Shown here: positions 16,460 through 25,670 of the stretch, in pieces
Position numbering within the stretch: the first letter of the stretch is position 1
Layout: each line of letters begins with the position of its first letter
DNA from: CAVRQM01 sp963723455
Lineage (GTDB): Bacteria > Pseudomonadota > Alphaproteobacteria > Acetobacterales > Acetobacteraceae
Assembly (NCBI GenBank): GCA_963723455.1
Contig: CAVRQM010000004.1
Span: forward strand, 1-64,000
Reading direction: 5' to 3'
DNA length: 64,000 nt
The notes under the pieces: model-generated
What the model saw: only the letters and a program-made list of their open reading frames with translations
Database searches by the model: none
What the model was told of the DNA's origin: nothing
Made by a program: the position numbers and the translations under genes

Positions 16460-17797
16460 GTGGACGACATCGCCGACATCGCCGCCGGACGGCTCGATCC
16501 TGAGGCGCTGGCGCGCAACTTCGCCGACATAGCGCCGCCGCTGTCTGCGCATGAGGCGCTGGTGGAAAGCGCGCGATGCTATTTCTGCCATGACGCGCCG
16601 TGCGTCGAGGCGTGCCCGACCGGCATCGATGTTCCCGGCTTCATTCGCGGCATCGCCAGCGGCAACGAGCGTGGCGCGGCGTTGCGGATCCTGGAGGCCA
16701 ACATCTTCGGCGGCGCCTGCGCGCGGGTGTGCCCCACCGAGATCCTGTGCGAAGGCGCCTGCGTGCGGACCGCCGAGGAGGACCGGCCGGTGCGCATCGG
16801 CGCGTTGCAGCGGCATGCGACGGACTGGCTGATGCAGCGCGAACCGACGCCGTTTTCCCGCGCAGCTGCAACCGGCAAGCGCGTCGCCGTGGTCGGCGCC
16901 GGGCCGGCCGGCCTGTCTGCCGCACACCGGCTGGCGCGCTATGGCCACGATCTGACCGTGTTCGAGGCGCGCCCGAAGGCCGGCGGGCTGAACGAGTATG
17001 GCATCGCTGCCTACAAGGTGGCCGATGAGTTCGCCCAGCGCGAGCTGGCCTGGCTGCTGGCGATCGGCGGCATCGCGGTGCTGCACGGTCAGGCGCTCGG
17101 ACGCGACGTCCGGCTGGGTGACCTGCGCCGCGACTTCGACGCGGTATTCCTCGGCATGGGACAGGCCGGGGTGCGGCATCTTGGCATCGGCGGGGAAGCC
17201 CTGCGCGGCGCGCGCGATGCGGCGGGCTTCATTGCCGATCTGCGCCAGGCAGACAAGGCGACCCTGCCGATCGGGCGTCGCGTGGTGGTGATCGGCGGCG
17301 GCAACACCGCGATTGATGCCGCGACCCAGTCGCGCAGGCTGGGCGCCGAACTGGTCACCATCGTCTATCGCCGCGGGCCGGAACAGATGTCCGCCACCGG
17401 CGCGGAACAGGAATGGGCGCAGACCAACGGCATCGCCATCCGCCACTGGGCCGCGCCGCTGCGCCTGCTGGAGCGCGACGGGCGAGTGTCCGGCGTGGAG
17501 TTCGCCCGCACGCAGGCCGATGCCGCGGGTCGGGCCCTGCCGGCCGGCGGCACGTTCACGATCGAGGCGGACATGGTGCTGACGGCGGTCGGGCAGGTGT
17601 TCGTGCCCGGAACGCTGGATCTGGCGCTGGAGGACGGCCGCATCGCGGTCGATGCCGAGCGCCGCACCGTGCTGGCCGGCGTGTGGGCCGGCGGCGACTG
17701 CATCGCGGGAGCGGACCTGACCGTCGTCGCCGTGCAGGACGGCAAGATCGCGGCGGAGTCGATCCATCGCGCATTGCAGGAGCGAGCGCATGGCTGA
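16460..17797 (+). CDS. preT: NAD-dependent dihydropyrimidine dehydrogenase subunit PreT
   Basis: PreT takes electrons from NADH and passes them to PreA for reduction of uracil and thymine to dihydropyrimidines. The 445-residue protein has cysteine motifs for [4Fe-4S] clusters in the first 110 residues (CYFCHDAPCVEACPTGID, CARVCPTEILCEGAC). The FAD motif VAVVGAGPAGLSAAHRLARY lies near residue 141 and the NAD(P) site VVVIGGGNTAIDAA near 275. The C-terminal flavin motif is WAGGDCIAGADLTVVAVQDG. The GTG start at 16460 gives the family N-terminus. The last 8 bases overlap preA. Confidence 0.92.
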   Translation: MDDIADIAAGRLDPEALARNFADIAPPLSAHEALVESARCYFCHDAPCVEACPTGIDVPGFIRGIASGNERGAALRILEANIFGGACARVCPTEILCEGACVRTAEEDRPVRIGALQRHATDWLMQREPTPFSRAAATGKRVAVVGAGPAGLSAAHRLARYGHDLTVFEARPKAGGLNEYGIAAYKVADEFAQRELAWLLAIGGIAVLHGQALGRDVRLGDLRRDFDAVFLGMGQAGVRHLGIGGEALRGARDAAGFIADLRQADKATLPIGRRVVVIGGGNTAIDAATQSRRLGAELVTIVYRRGPEQMSATGAEQEWAQTNGIAIRHWAAPLRLLERDGRVSGVEFARTQADAAGRALPAGGTFTIEADMVLTAVGQVFVPGTLDLALEDGRIAVDAERRTVLAGVWAGGDCIAGADLTVVAVQDGKIAAESIHRALQERAHG

Positions 17798-19061
17798 CCT
17801 GACAACGAGCTTCGCCGGCATCCGCTCGCCCAACCCGTTCTGGCTGGCCTCCGCGCCGCCCACCGACAAGGCGTACAACGTGATCCGCGCCTTCGAGGCC
17901 GGCTGGGGCGGCGTGGTGTGGAAGACGCTGGGCGAGGATCCGCCGGTGGTCAATGTCTCGTCGCGCTATGGCGCGGTCAGCTACGGCGGCGCGCGCGTCG
18001 CCGGGTTCAACAACATCGAATTGATCACCGACCGGCCGCTGGCGGTGAACCTGCGCGAAATCGCCCAGGTCAAGCGCGACTTTCCGGACCGCGCGATGGT
18101 CGTCAGCCTGATGGTGCCGTGCGAGGAAGGCGCCTGGAGGCGCATCCTGCCGCTGGTCGAGGATACCGGCTGCGACGGGATCGAACTCAATTTCGGGTGC
18201 CCGCACGGCATGAGCGAGCGCAACATGGGCTCCGCCGTCGGGCAGGTGCCCGAGTACGTCGAAATGGTCACGCGCTGGTGCAAGCAGTTCTCGCGCCTGC
18301 CGGTGATCGTCAAGCTGACGCCGAACATCACCAACATCCTGGGGCCGGCGCAGGCGGCGCGGCGCGGCGGGGCGGATGCGGTGTCGCTGATCAACACGAT
18401 CCAGTCGATCACCGGCGTCGATCTCGACCTGATGTCGCCCGAGCCGGTGGTGGACGGGCAGGGCACGCATGGCGGCTATTGCGGGCCGGCGGTCAAGCCG
18501 ATCGCGTTGCGGATGGTGGGCGACATCGCGCGCGATCCGGACTGTGCCGGCCTGCCGATCTCGGGCATCGGCGGGATCTCGACCTGGCGCGACGCGGCCG
18601 AGTTCATCGCCCTGGGCGCGGGCAGCGTGCAGGTCTGCACCGCGGCGATGCATCACGGGTTCCGCATCGTCGATGACATGATCGACGGGCTGTCCAACTG
18701 GATGGACGCAAAAGGCTATCGCGCCCTGGGGGATTTCCGCGGACGTGCCGTGCCGAACTACGTGCATTGGGGCGACCTGAACCTGGCGTTCAAGACGCTG
18801 GCGCGGATCGACCAGGATCTGTGCATCAAATGCGGCCTGTGCCACATCGCCTGCGAGGACACGTCGCACCAGGCGATCGCGGCGCTGCGCGTCGATGGCG
18901 CGCGCCGTTATGAGGTGATCGACGCGGAGTGCGTCGGCTGCAATCTATGTGCGCATGTCTGCCCGGTGGATCACTGCATCACGATGCAGGCGCAGGCGGA
19001 GGCGGAGCGGATGACCTGGCAGCAGCATCCCAACAACCCGCTGCGCGTGGCGGCGGAGTGA
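17790..19061 (+). CDS. preA: NAD-dependent dihydropyrimidine dehydrogenase subunit PreA
   Basis: This is the catalytic FMN subunit that reduces uracil/thymine using electrons from PreT. It has 423 residues. The N-terminal TIM barrel shows NPFWLASAPPTDKAYNVIRA, GIELNFGCPHGMSERNMGS and the FMN-phosphate region GLPISGIGGISTWRDAAEFI. The C-terminal ferredoxin domain carries two [4Fe-4S] motifs, CIKCGLCHIACEDTSHQA and CVGCNLCAHVCPVDHC. The length and order match the PreTA complex. It is co-transcribed with preT, and the carbamoylase gene follows after 148 bases. Confidence 0.93.
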   Translation: MADLTTSFAGIRSPNPFWLASAPPTDKAYNVIRAFEAGWGGVVWKTLGEDPPVVNVSSRYGAVSYGGARVAGFNNIELITDRPLAVNLREIAQVKRDFPDRAMVVSLMVPCEEGAWRRILPLVEDTGCDGIELNFGCPHGMSERNMGSAVGQVPEYVEMVTRWCKQFSRLPVIVKLTPNITNILGPAQAARRGGADAVSLINTIQSITGVDLDLMSPEPVVDGQGTHGGYCGPAVKPIALRMVGDIARDPDCAGLPISGIGGISTWRDAAEFIALGAGSVQVCTAAMHHGFRIVDDMIDGLSNWMDAKGYRALGDFRGRAVPNYVHWGDLNLAFKTLARIDQDLCIKCGLCHIACEDTSHQAIAALRVDGARRYEVIDAECVGCNLCAHVCPVDHCITMQAQAEAERMTWQQHPNNPLRVAAE

Positions 19062-19090
19062 TGCGCAACCATCGCGCGTCGCCCAGTTCG

Positions 19091-19176
19091 TCACGGCCGG
19101 GCCTGACCCGGCGATCAGGTGCGAACGACGCGACGTGCGTTGCGGGACCGGATGGCCGGGTCAGGCCGAGCCATGA
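19091..19176. repeat. Imperfect inverted repeat (hairpin-forming element)
   Basis: Between preA and the hydrolase gene, GGCCGGGCCTGACCCGGC (left arm) pairs with GCCGGGTCAGGCCGAGCC (right arm). Extended to 22 bases per arm there are three mismatches, with about 42 bases between the arms. The layout resembles the dispersed hairpin elements of alphaproteobacteria and could attenuate transcription between preA and the downstream genes. A second copy was not seen in this window. Confidence 0.55.
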
Positions 19177-19209
19177 CCGCGGCGCCCTTGCACAAGCCAA
19201 AGCCGCATC

Positions 19210-20475
19210 ATGAGTGCGTCCGTCAACATTGCCATCAACGCCGATCGCCTGTGGTCCACCATCATGGAGACCGCGGCGATCGGCGCCACGGCCAAAGGCG
19301 GCATCTGCCGGCTGACCCTCACCGATCTCGACCGGCAGGTGCGCGACTGGTTCCGCGCCGCCTGCGAGGCGGCCGGCTGCACGGTCGCGATCGACGATAT
19401 GGGCAACATCTTCGCTCGCCGGCCGGGGCGCAACCCGGACCTGCCGCCGATCGCCATCGGCAGCCATCTCGATACCCAGCCGACCGGCGGCAAGTACGAC
19501 GGGGTGATCGGCGTGCTGTCCGGGCTGGAGGTGCTGCGCACGCTGAACGACCTGTCGATCCAGACCGAGGCGGCGATCGAGGTGATCGACTGGACCAATG
19601 AGGAGGGCAGCCGCTTCGCGCCGGCCATGCTGTGCTCGGGCGTGTTCGCCGGCGTGTTCGACCGCGCCTTCGCCGACAGCCGCGCCGACCGCGCCGGCAT
19701 CACGTTCGGGGCCGAGCTGGAGCGCATCGGCTACCGCGGCGAGGAGCGGTGCGGCGAACACAGGCTCGGCGCGCATTTCGAGCTGCATATCGAGCAGGGT
19801 CCGATCCTGGAGGCCGAGGGCAGGACGATCGGCATCGTGACGGGCGTGCAGGGGATGCGCTGGTACGAGGTGACGGTGACCGGGGCCGAGGCGCATGCCG
19901 GCTCGACACCGATGCCGTTGCGTCACGACGCGCTGTTCGCGTCGGCGCGCATGATCGCCGCCGTGCATGCCGCAGCGATGGCGCACGCGCCGGACGCGGT
20001 GGGCACCGTCGGGCTGATCGAGAGCCGCCCCAACAGCCGCAACGTCATCCCCGGATCGGTGTTCTTCACCATCGACCTGCGCCACAAGGACGACGCGGTG
20101 GTGGCGGCGATGGAGCAGGCGATCCGTGACGAAATCGACCAGATTTCGTCCGAGGCGCGGGTGCACGCGCTGGTCGAACGCGTCTGGGACTCGCCGGCCG
20201 TGCGGTTCGACGAGGCGTGCATCGCCGCGGTGGAGCAGGCGGCGGAGTCGCTGGGCCATCCGGCGCGGCGCATCGTCTCCGGCGCGGGACACGACAGCGC
20301 CTATGTCGCGCGCGTGGCGCCGACGACGATGGTGTTCGTCCCCTGCGCCGGCGGGCTGAGCCACAACGAGGCCGAGAGCGCCGAGCCGGAGCATGTCGCG
20401 GCCGGCGCCAACGTGCTGCTGCGCGCGGTGCTGGCGACCGACCAGCGCCTTGCCGACCGCGCGCGCGATGTCTGA
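19210..20475 (+). CDS. M20-type Zn amidohydrolase, N-carbamoyl-beta-alanine/amino-acid hydrolase
   Basis: This 421-residue enzyme is of the hydantoinase/carbamoylase family (HyuC, beta-ureidopropionase). Metal ligands are in IGSHLDTQPTGGKYDGVIGV (about residues 80-99) and the glutamate pair of VIDWTNEEGSRFAPAM. The substrate-binding HFELHIEQGPILEAEGRTIG is typical, as is the terminal GAGHDSAYVARVAPTTMVFV. After preTA the most sensible job is hydrolysis of N-carbamoyl-beta-alanine, the third step of reductive pyrimidine breakdown. The second enzyme, dihydropyrimidinase, is not in the window. It overlaps the ABC ATPase gene by 8 bases. Confidence 0.88.
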   Translation: MSASVNIAINADRLWSTIMETAAIGATAKGGICRLTLTDLDRQVRDWFRAACEAAGCTVAIDDMGNIFARRPGRNPDLPPIAIGSHLDTQPTGGKYDGVIGVLSGLEVLRTLNDLSIQTEAAIEVIDWTNEEGSRFAPAMLCSGVFAGVFDRAFADSRADRAGITFGAELERIGYRGEERCGEHRLGAHFELHIEQGPILEAEGRTIGIVTGVQGMRWYEVTVTGAEAHAGSTPMPLRHDALFASARMIAAVHAAAMAHAPDAVGTVGLIESRPNSRNVIPGSVFFTIDLRHKDDAVVAAMEQAIRDEIDQISSEARVHALVERVWDSPAVRFDEACIAAVEQAAESLGHPARRIVSGAGHDSAYVARVAPTTMVFVPCAGGLSHNEAESAEPEHVAAGANVLLRAVLATDQRLADRARDV

Positions 20476-21295
20476 GGCGGCGCTGGCCGAGCCGCCGGCT
20501 GTCGCCGATGCGGTGCCGAACGTGGTCGAGGCGGAGCGGCTGTCGCTGGTGTTCGAGGCCGGCGGGCAGCGCACGATGGCGCTGTCGGACGTGTCGCTGC
20601 AGGTCGCGCGCGGATCCTTCGTCTCCCTGATCGGCCCGTCAGGCTGCGGCAAGACCACGTTGCTGCGCGCCATTGCCGATCTGGAACAGCCGACATCGGG
20701 GCGACTGACGGTGGCCGGCATGACCCCCGGGCAGGCGCGCCGCGCCCGCGCCTATGGCTACGTGTTCCAGGCTCCCGCGTTGTTCCCGTGGCGGAACGTG
20801 GAGCGCAACGTGCGACTGCCGCTGGAAGTGATGGGGTTCCCGCGCGCCGAGCAGCTCGCGCGGGCGACGCGGTACCTGGAGCTGGTCGGACTGGCCGAGT
20901 TCCGCCGGCGCTTCCCGTGGCAGTTGTCGGGCGGCATGCAGCAGCGCGTGTCGATCGCGCGCGCGCTCAGTTTCGAGCCGTCGCTGCTGCTGATGGACGA
21001 GCCGTTCGGGGCGTTGGACGAGATCACCCGCGACGGCCTGAACCTGCATCTGCACCGGCTGTGGCGGCGGACCGGGATGACCGTGGTGTTCGTGACGCAC
21101 TCGATCCCCGAGGCGGTGTACCTGTCGAGCCGCATCGTGGTGATGTCGCCAAGGCCGGGGCGCGTGACCGAGGCGATCGACGTGGATCTGGGCGGCGAGC
21201 GGGAGCTGGAGGTGCGCGAGACGCCGGGATTCCTGCGGGTGGCGCAGCGCGTGCGCGAGGCGCTGCGGGCGGGCCACAGCTATGAGGATGCGTGA
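20468..21295 (+). CDS. NitT/TauT-type ABC transporter ATP-binding protein
   Basis: This 275-residue ATPase has Walker A LIGPSGCGKTTLLRAI, Q-loop YVFQAPALFPWRNV, signature LSGGMQQRVSIARAL, Walker B LLLMDEPFGALDE and H-loop VFVTHSIPEAVYLS. It resembles the nitrate/sulfonate/pyrimidine subgroup. It starts at ATG 20468, overlapping the end of the hydrolase gene, so it belongs to the pyrimidine operon. No permease or binding-protein gene follows; the next genes are on the opposite strand. It must pair with components encoded elsewhere, perhaps for uptake of a pyrimidine or ureide. Confidence 0.9.
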   Translation: MSEAALAEPPAVADAVPNVVEAERLSLVFEAGGQRTMALSDVSLQVARGSFVSLIGPSGCGKTTLLRAIADLEQPTSGRLTVAGMTPGQARRARAYGYVFQAPALFPWRNVERNVRLPLEVMGFPRAEQLARATRYLELVGLAEFRRRFPWQLSGGMQQRVSIARALSFEPSLLLMDEPFGALDEITRDGLNLHLHRLWRRTGMTVVFVTHSIPEAVYLSSRIVVMSPRPGRVTEAIDVDLGGERELEVRETPGFLRVAQRVREALRAGHSYEDA

Positions 21296-21316
21296 TCGCG
21301 ACCGCCATTCCGGGGG

Positions 21317-22081
21317 TCAGCCGAGCGTCTCGACAGCCGCCTGCGCCGCCTCGCTCTCGTCCTTCAGCGCCACTCCGCTGCCGCCGCGCGCTCGCGCCTC
21401 ACGCAGCAGCCAGGCCAGACGCCGCGCCGCCTCGGCCACCGGCTGTCCCTCTGCCCAGACGTTGCTGATGCAGTTGCGGTCGGCATCCGTGGTCTGCCCC
21501 ACAATCGGTTCCCAGGTCAGGTACACGCCCAGGCTCGCCGGCGACGACAGGCCGGGCCGCTCGCCGATCAGCACCGCGACCGCGCGCGCGCCCATCGCCG
21601 CCGCCACCGCATCGCCCAAGGCCACCCGCGCCTGCGTCGCCACGACCACCGGCCCCAGCACGAACCCGCGCCAGCAGCGGGCGCACCGCGGCCAGCAGCG
21701 CCGGGGCGTGCGCCTCCACCGCCGCCGGCGAAAGTCCGTCGGCCAGCACGAACACCAGGTCGCAGGCCACCGCGCGGCACCGTAGCGGCCACGGCCAGAC
21801 GACGCCCCAGATCGGGCCGGCGCAGATAGGCGGCCCGGTCCGGCGCTGCGCTGGCCACCACCACCGCGTCGCCCCCGAGCGCCCGCAGCAGCGCCGGCGC
21901 GTCCAGCGGCCGATGCACCGCGTCGCGGGCCTGCGCGTGGGCCACTTCCAGCGCCAGCACCTCGGCGGTTGGCAGGCTGGCGCCCGGCGCGGCCCAGGGC
22001 GATGCGGGCCGGCGTGAAGCGGCGCCATTCCGCCCAGTCGTCGCGGATCACCGTGCCCGATGCGGCGACGATCTCGGTCAC
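21317..22081 (-). pseudogene. eutC: Ethanolamine ammonia-lyase small subunit, multiply frameshifted
   Basis: EutC is the light subunit of the adenosylcobalamin enzyme that cleaves ethanolamine to acetaldehyde and ammonia. It starts at GTG 22081, overlapping the eutB stop (GTGA). Pieces in different frames line up with the family: DDWAEWRRFTPARIALGRAG, then EVLALEVAHAQARDAVHRPL, then CDLVFVLADGLSPAAVEAHA, then AVLIGERPGLSSPASLGVYL and TDADRNCISNVWAEG. At least three frame breaks are needed (near 21985, 21780 and 21660). The first is explained by one extra G in GCCGGGCGCC. No stops occur in the right frame between the breaks. Confidence 0.82.
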
Positions 22082-23447
22082 GCGGCGGGCAGCAGTTCGG
22101 CGGCCAGGCGGCGCGACGACAGCGCGCGGCCGGCGATGTCCTGGGCTGCCAGCCACGCCTCGAACTCCGGCGCGCGCTTCAGTCCGAACACCTCGCGGAC
22201 ATACAGCGCATCGTGGAACGACGTGGACTGGTAGCCCAGCATCACGTCGTCCGCGCCCGGGGATGCCCATGACATAGGTGACGCCGGCGGCGGCCAGCAT
22301 CGTCAGGCACACGTCCATGTCGTCCTGATCGGCCTCGGCGTGGTTGGTGTAGCAGACATCCACGCCCAGCGGCAGGCCGAGCAGCTTGCCGCAGAAATGA
22401 TCCTCCAGCGCCGCGCGGATGATCTGCTTGCCGTCGTACAGGTATTCCGGCCCGATGAAGCCGACCACCGTATTGACCAGCAGCGGCGAGAACGCGCGCG
22501 CCACGCCATAGGCGCGCGCCTCCAGCGTCTGCTGGTCCACGCCGTGATGCGCGTCCGCCGACAATGCCGAGCCCTGGCCGGTCTCGAAATACATCGCGTC
22601 CTGTCCGACCGTGCCGCGCGCCAGGGCGCGCGCCGCATCCGCCGCCTCGCGCAGCACCGACAGGGTCACGCCGAACGAGGCGTTCGCGCCCTCGTGCCGG
22701 CGATCGACTGGAACACCAGGTCGGTCGGCACGCCGGCGTTCATCAGTCCGATCGCGGTGGTCACATGGGTCAGCACGCAGGCCTGGGTCGGGATCGCCAG
22801 CCGGCGGATGATGTCGTCCAGCATGTGCAGCAGACGCGCCAGCGTGGCCGGCGAGTCGCTGGCCGGGTTGATGCCGATCACCGCGTCGCCGCTGCCGTAC
22901 ATCAGCCCGTCCAGGATCGAGGCGGCGATGCCGTGCGGATCGTCGGTGCGGGTGGTTCGGCTGCAGCCGCACCGCCATCGTGCCGGGCAGGCCGATGGTG
23001 TTGCGGAATCTCGTCACGACGCGGCACTTGCGCGCCGCGAGCACCAGATCCTGGTTGCGCATGATCTTGCACGCCGCAGCCGCCATCTCTGGCAGCAGGC
23101 CGGGCGCCAGCGCGGCCAGCCGCTCGGGCGTCGCGCTGTCCGACAGCAGCCAGTCGCGGAAGCCCGCCCACCGTCAGGTGCGAGACCGGCGCGAAGGCGG
23201 CGGCGTCATGCGTGTCCAGCAGCAGCCGCGTCACCTCGCACGCCTCGTACGGCACCAGCGCCTCGTCCAGGAAGCGCGCCAGCGGCAGGTCGGCCAGGGC
23301 GCAGCGGGCCGCCGCCGCCTGCTCGGCGGTCTCGGCGGCGATGCCGGCCAGCTGGTCGCCCGAGCGCAGCCTGGTGGCGCGCGCCATCAGCGTGCGCAGG
23401 TCGGCGAAGCGGTGCGTGGTGCCGCGGATGGTGTGCTGGAACGGCAT
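22078..23447 (-). pseudogene. eutB: Ethanolamine ammonia-lyase large subunit, multiply frameshifted
   Basis: This is the catalytic large subunit, usually about 455 residues, which the corrected length matches. The start ATG 23447 reads MPFQHTIRGTTHRFADLRTL. Segments follow in shifted frames: CKIMRNQDLVLAARKCRVVT, then GLMYGSGDAVIGINPASDSP, then MYFETGQGSALSADAHHGVD, then VDVCYTNHAEADQDDMDVCL, then DDVMLGYQSTSFHDALYVRE. Breaks lie near 23165, 22952, 22690 and 22258; three are explained by one extra base and one by a lost C. No other eut genes, microcompartment shells or reactivase are nearby. Either it is a decaying pair or this stretch is poorly sequenced. Confidence 0.85.
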
Positions 23448-23526
23448 GTCCGGCCCTCCTGTCCGCGAAACCTAGCACGGCCCGGCGGCTGGCGGCGCGG
23501 CCGGATTGTGCGCTACCACCGCGCCC

Positions 23527-24196
23527 ATGCGCGTGCTGCACCACCTTCCGCTGTCGCCCTATTGCCGCAAGGTCCGCCTGGTGCTGAGCGAGAAACGCCT
23601 GCCCTTCGAGCTGAAGGTCGAGCGGGTCTGGGAGCGGCGGGAGGAGTACCTGGCCAGCAACCCGGCCGCCACGGTGCCCACCCTGCTGGACGACAACGGA
23701 CTGGCGGTGCCCGATAGCGGGGTGATCTGCGAGTATCTGGAGGAGGCCTATCCCGACCTGTCGCTGATGGGCACCACGCTGGCCGAGCGGGTCGAGGTGC
23801 GCCGGCTGGTCGCCTGGTTCGATGGCAAGTTCGACATGGAGGTGACGCGCAACCTCAACGGCCAGAAATACATCAGGCGGCTGGCCGGCCGCGGCCACCC
23901 GGACGCGACCGCGCTGCGCGCCGGCTATGCCGGGCTGCGCGAGCACCTGCCGTATATCGGCTGGCTGGCCGAGACCCGCAAATGGCTGGCCGGCAGCGCG
24001 CTGTCGCTGGCCGACCTGGCGGCGGCGGCGCATCTATCGGTGCTGGATTTTTCCGGCGACGTGGAATGGGCGCTCAGTCCGGCGGCGAAGGAATGGTACG
24101 CGCGGATCAAGAGCCGGCCCGAGCTTCCGGCCGCTGCTGCAGGACCGGGTTCCGGGGATGACACCGCCGGAGCATTACGCGGACCTGGATTTCTAG
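23527..24196 (+). CDS. Glutathione S-transferase family protein (one frameshift near the 3' end)
   Basis: The corrected protein has about 222 residues. The N-terminal thioredoxin-like domain shows LHHLPLSPYCRKVRLVLSEK, the conserved cis-proline in NPAATVPTLLDDNG and the glutathione-contact PDSGVICEYLEEAYPD. A helical C-terminal domain contains GSALSLADLAAAAHLSVLDF. One extra G near 24120 pushes the frame off; the expected ending PSFRPLLQDRVPGMTPPEHY continues in the next frame to a stop at 24196. ATG 23527 is chosen because the alternative at 23506 adds residues not typical of the family. It is divergent from eutB. Confidence 0.85.
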
Positions 24197-24243
24197 GCGA
24201 GCGTCGGGCGCGGGCGTGCGGCATCGCGCGCCTCGGCGCTTGG

Positions 24244-24639
24244 TCAGTTCGTGCTGAGTACCTTGAGGAACGCTTGGGTGAACGGCGTCGCCAAGATCTC
24301 CGCGAGCTTTGGCCCCACGGCGTTGATCGCCGGCGTGTGCATGTGCGCCTCCAGGGCTGCGGCGTCGGTCCAGACCTCGTAGGTCAGGAACCGGCCAGGC
24401 CGCTTGCGATCCTCCAGCAGAGTGTAATGCTCGCAGCCCGGCTCCTTTCGGGCGCCCTCGACAAATGGCAGGAGGATCGCCCGCAGGTCGTCCGCGCGGT
24501 CCGGCTTGGAGACGAGTTCGGCGATGATGACCAGGTCGTCTGCGGCGGCATCGGCCTTGGTGGTGCTGACGGCCGCCAGGGCGGGTGAGACGGCCAATGC
24601 CTGAAGCATCAGGCGGCGATCGACGGTCGCGTGCGTCAT
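24244..24639 (-). CDS. Exported antibiotic-biosynthesis-monooxygenase (ABM) domain protein
   Basis: This 131-residue protein has an N-terminal signal-like stretch (RRLMLQALAVSPALAAVSTT; the Arg pair would fit Tat). An ABM domain of about 95 residues follows: LVIIAELVSKPDRADDLRAI, KEPGCEHYTLLEDRKRPGRF and the family's ending HMHTPAINAVG. Small ABM proteins act as quinol or haem monooxygenases, or have no known activity. It is convergent with the GST gene and divergent from the beta-lactamase gene. Confidence 0.82.
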   Translation of the reverse strand: MTHATVDRRLMLQALAVSPALAAVSTTKADAAADDLVIIAELVSKPDRADDLRAILLPFVEGARKEPGCEHYTLLEDRKRPGRFLTYEVWTDAAALEAHMHTPAINAVGPKLAEILATPFTQAFLKVLSTN

Positions 24640-24757
24640 GGAGTTCCCCTTTGTTACGCCGGGGCACGATGGTTTGCCGGCATACGGTCGTCAATGATCG
24701 CCTCGGGCATGCGGATCGAGGCATCCACCCTCAGTCCCCTGCAATCCGGCAGGCCCC

Positions 24758-25670
24758 ATGTCCTCGTTCGCCACCCGTCGTTCCTTGATGCTCGCCGGCC
24801 CGGTTTCCTTCGGAGCCGCATGGGTCGGCAAAGGCCCTGTCCGCCGCGGAGCCGGGACCGCATCGCGGCATTCGAAGTCTCGTCGGGCGGGCGGATCGGC
24901 GTGGCCGGCCTGAACACGGGGACGGGCGTCGCAGTCATGCACCGGGCCGGCGAGCGGCTTGCGTTTTGCAGCGCCTTCAAGCTGCTGGCCGCGTCGGCGA
25001 TCTTGAACCGCAGCGCGACGGAGCGCGGGTTGCTGCAGCAACGCATCCGGTTCACCGGGCGCGACCTCGCGCCATACTCGCCGTTCGCCAGCCAGCATGC
25101 CGGCGAGGGCATGACGGTCGCCGAGATCTGCGCCGCCGCGCTGCAATACAGCGACAACACCGCAGCGAACCTGATGATCCGGCTGCTCGGCGGGCCTGGC
25201 GCGGTCACAACCTTCGCGCTTTCGGCCGGTGACGAGCGGTTCCGCCTCGACCGTTGGGAGACGGCGCTGAACGGCGCCGTGCCAGGCGATCCACGCGACA
25301 CGACGACGCCCGCGGCGATGATGACGGACCTACAGCGGGCCGCGCTCGGCAATCTGCTCGACGCGCCGCAACGGGACCAACTCGTCGCCTGGATGCGCGG
25401 CTGCGTGACGGGCGCCCGGCGGATCCGCGCCGCCGTGCCCGCCGGATGGCTGGCCGCCGACAAGACCGGCTCCGGCGATTACGGCACGACCGACGACATC
25501 GCGGTGATCTGGCCGCCGGGCAGGGCGGCGATCGTGCTGGTCATCGACTTTACTCAGCATAGCCGGAACGCACCGATGCGCGACGCCGTGGTGCCAGCCG
25601 CCGCGGAGGCGGCGCTCGAAACGCTGTCTGACGCCCCGGGCGCACGCGGCGGCGTCGCCCCGACCGTCTG
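24758..25670 (+). CDS. Class A beta-lactamase-like protein, N-terminal frameshift
   Basis: The serine hydrolase core is complete: SxxK in LAFCSAFKLLAASAIL, SDN in ALQYSDNTAANLMIRLLGGP, the general-base glutamate region DRWETALNGAVPGDPRDTTT and the triad ADKTGSGDYGTTDDIAVIWP. Family members hydrolyse beta-lactams in the periplasm. The signal peptide lies in another frame from ATG 24758 (MSSFATRRSLMLAGPVSFGA, Tat-like), so one base is off near 24850. At the 3' end the frame runs on past the expected end (EAALETL at about 25630) into the antisense of the TPR gene, so the true stop is probably within 25632-25670. The end coordinate is approximate. Confidence 0.82.

Noticed and set aside
21317..23447. 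Ethanolamine microcompartment operon
   Set aside because: Only eutB and eutC remnants are present; no shell proteins, reactivase, aldehyde dehydrogenase or transporter lie nearby.
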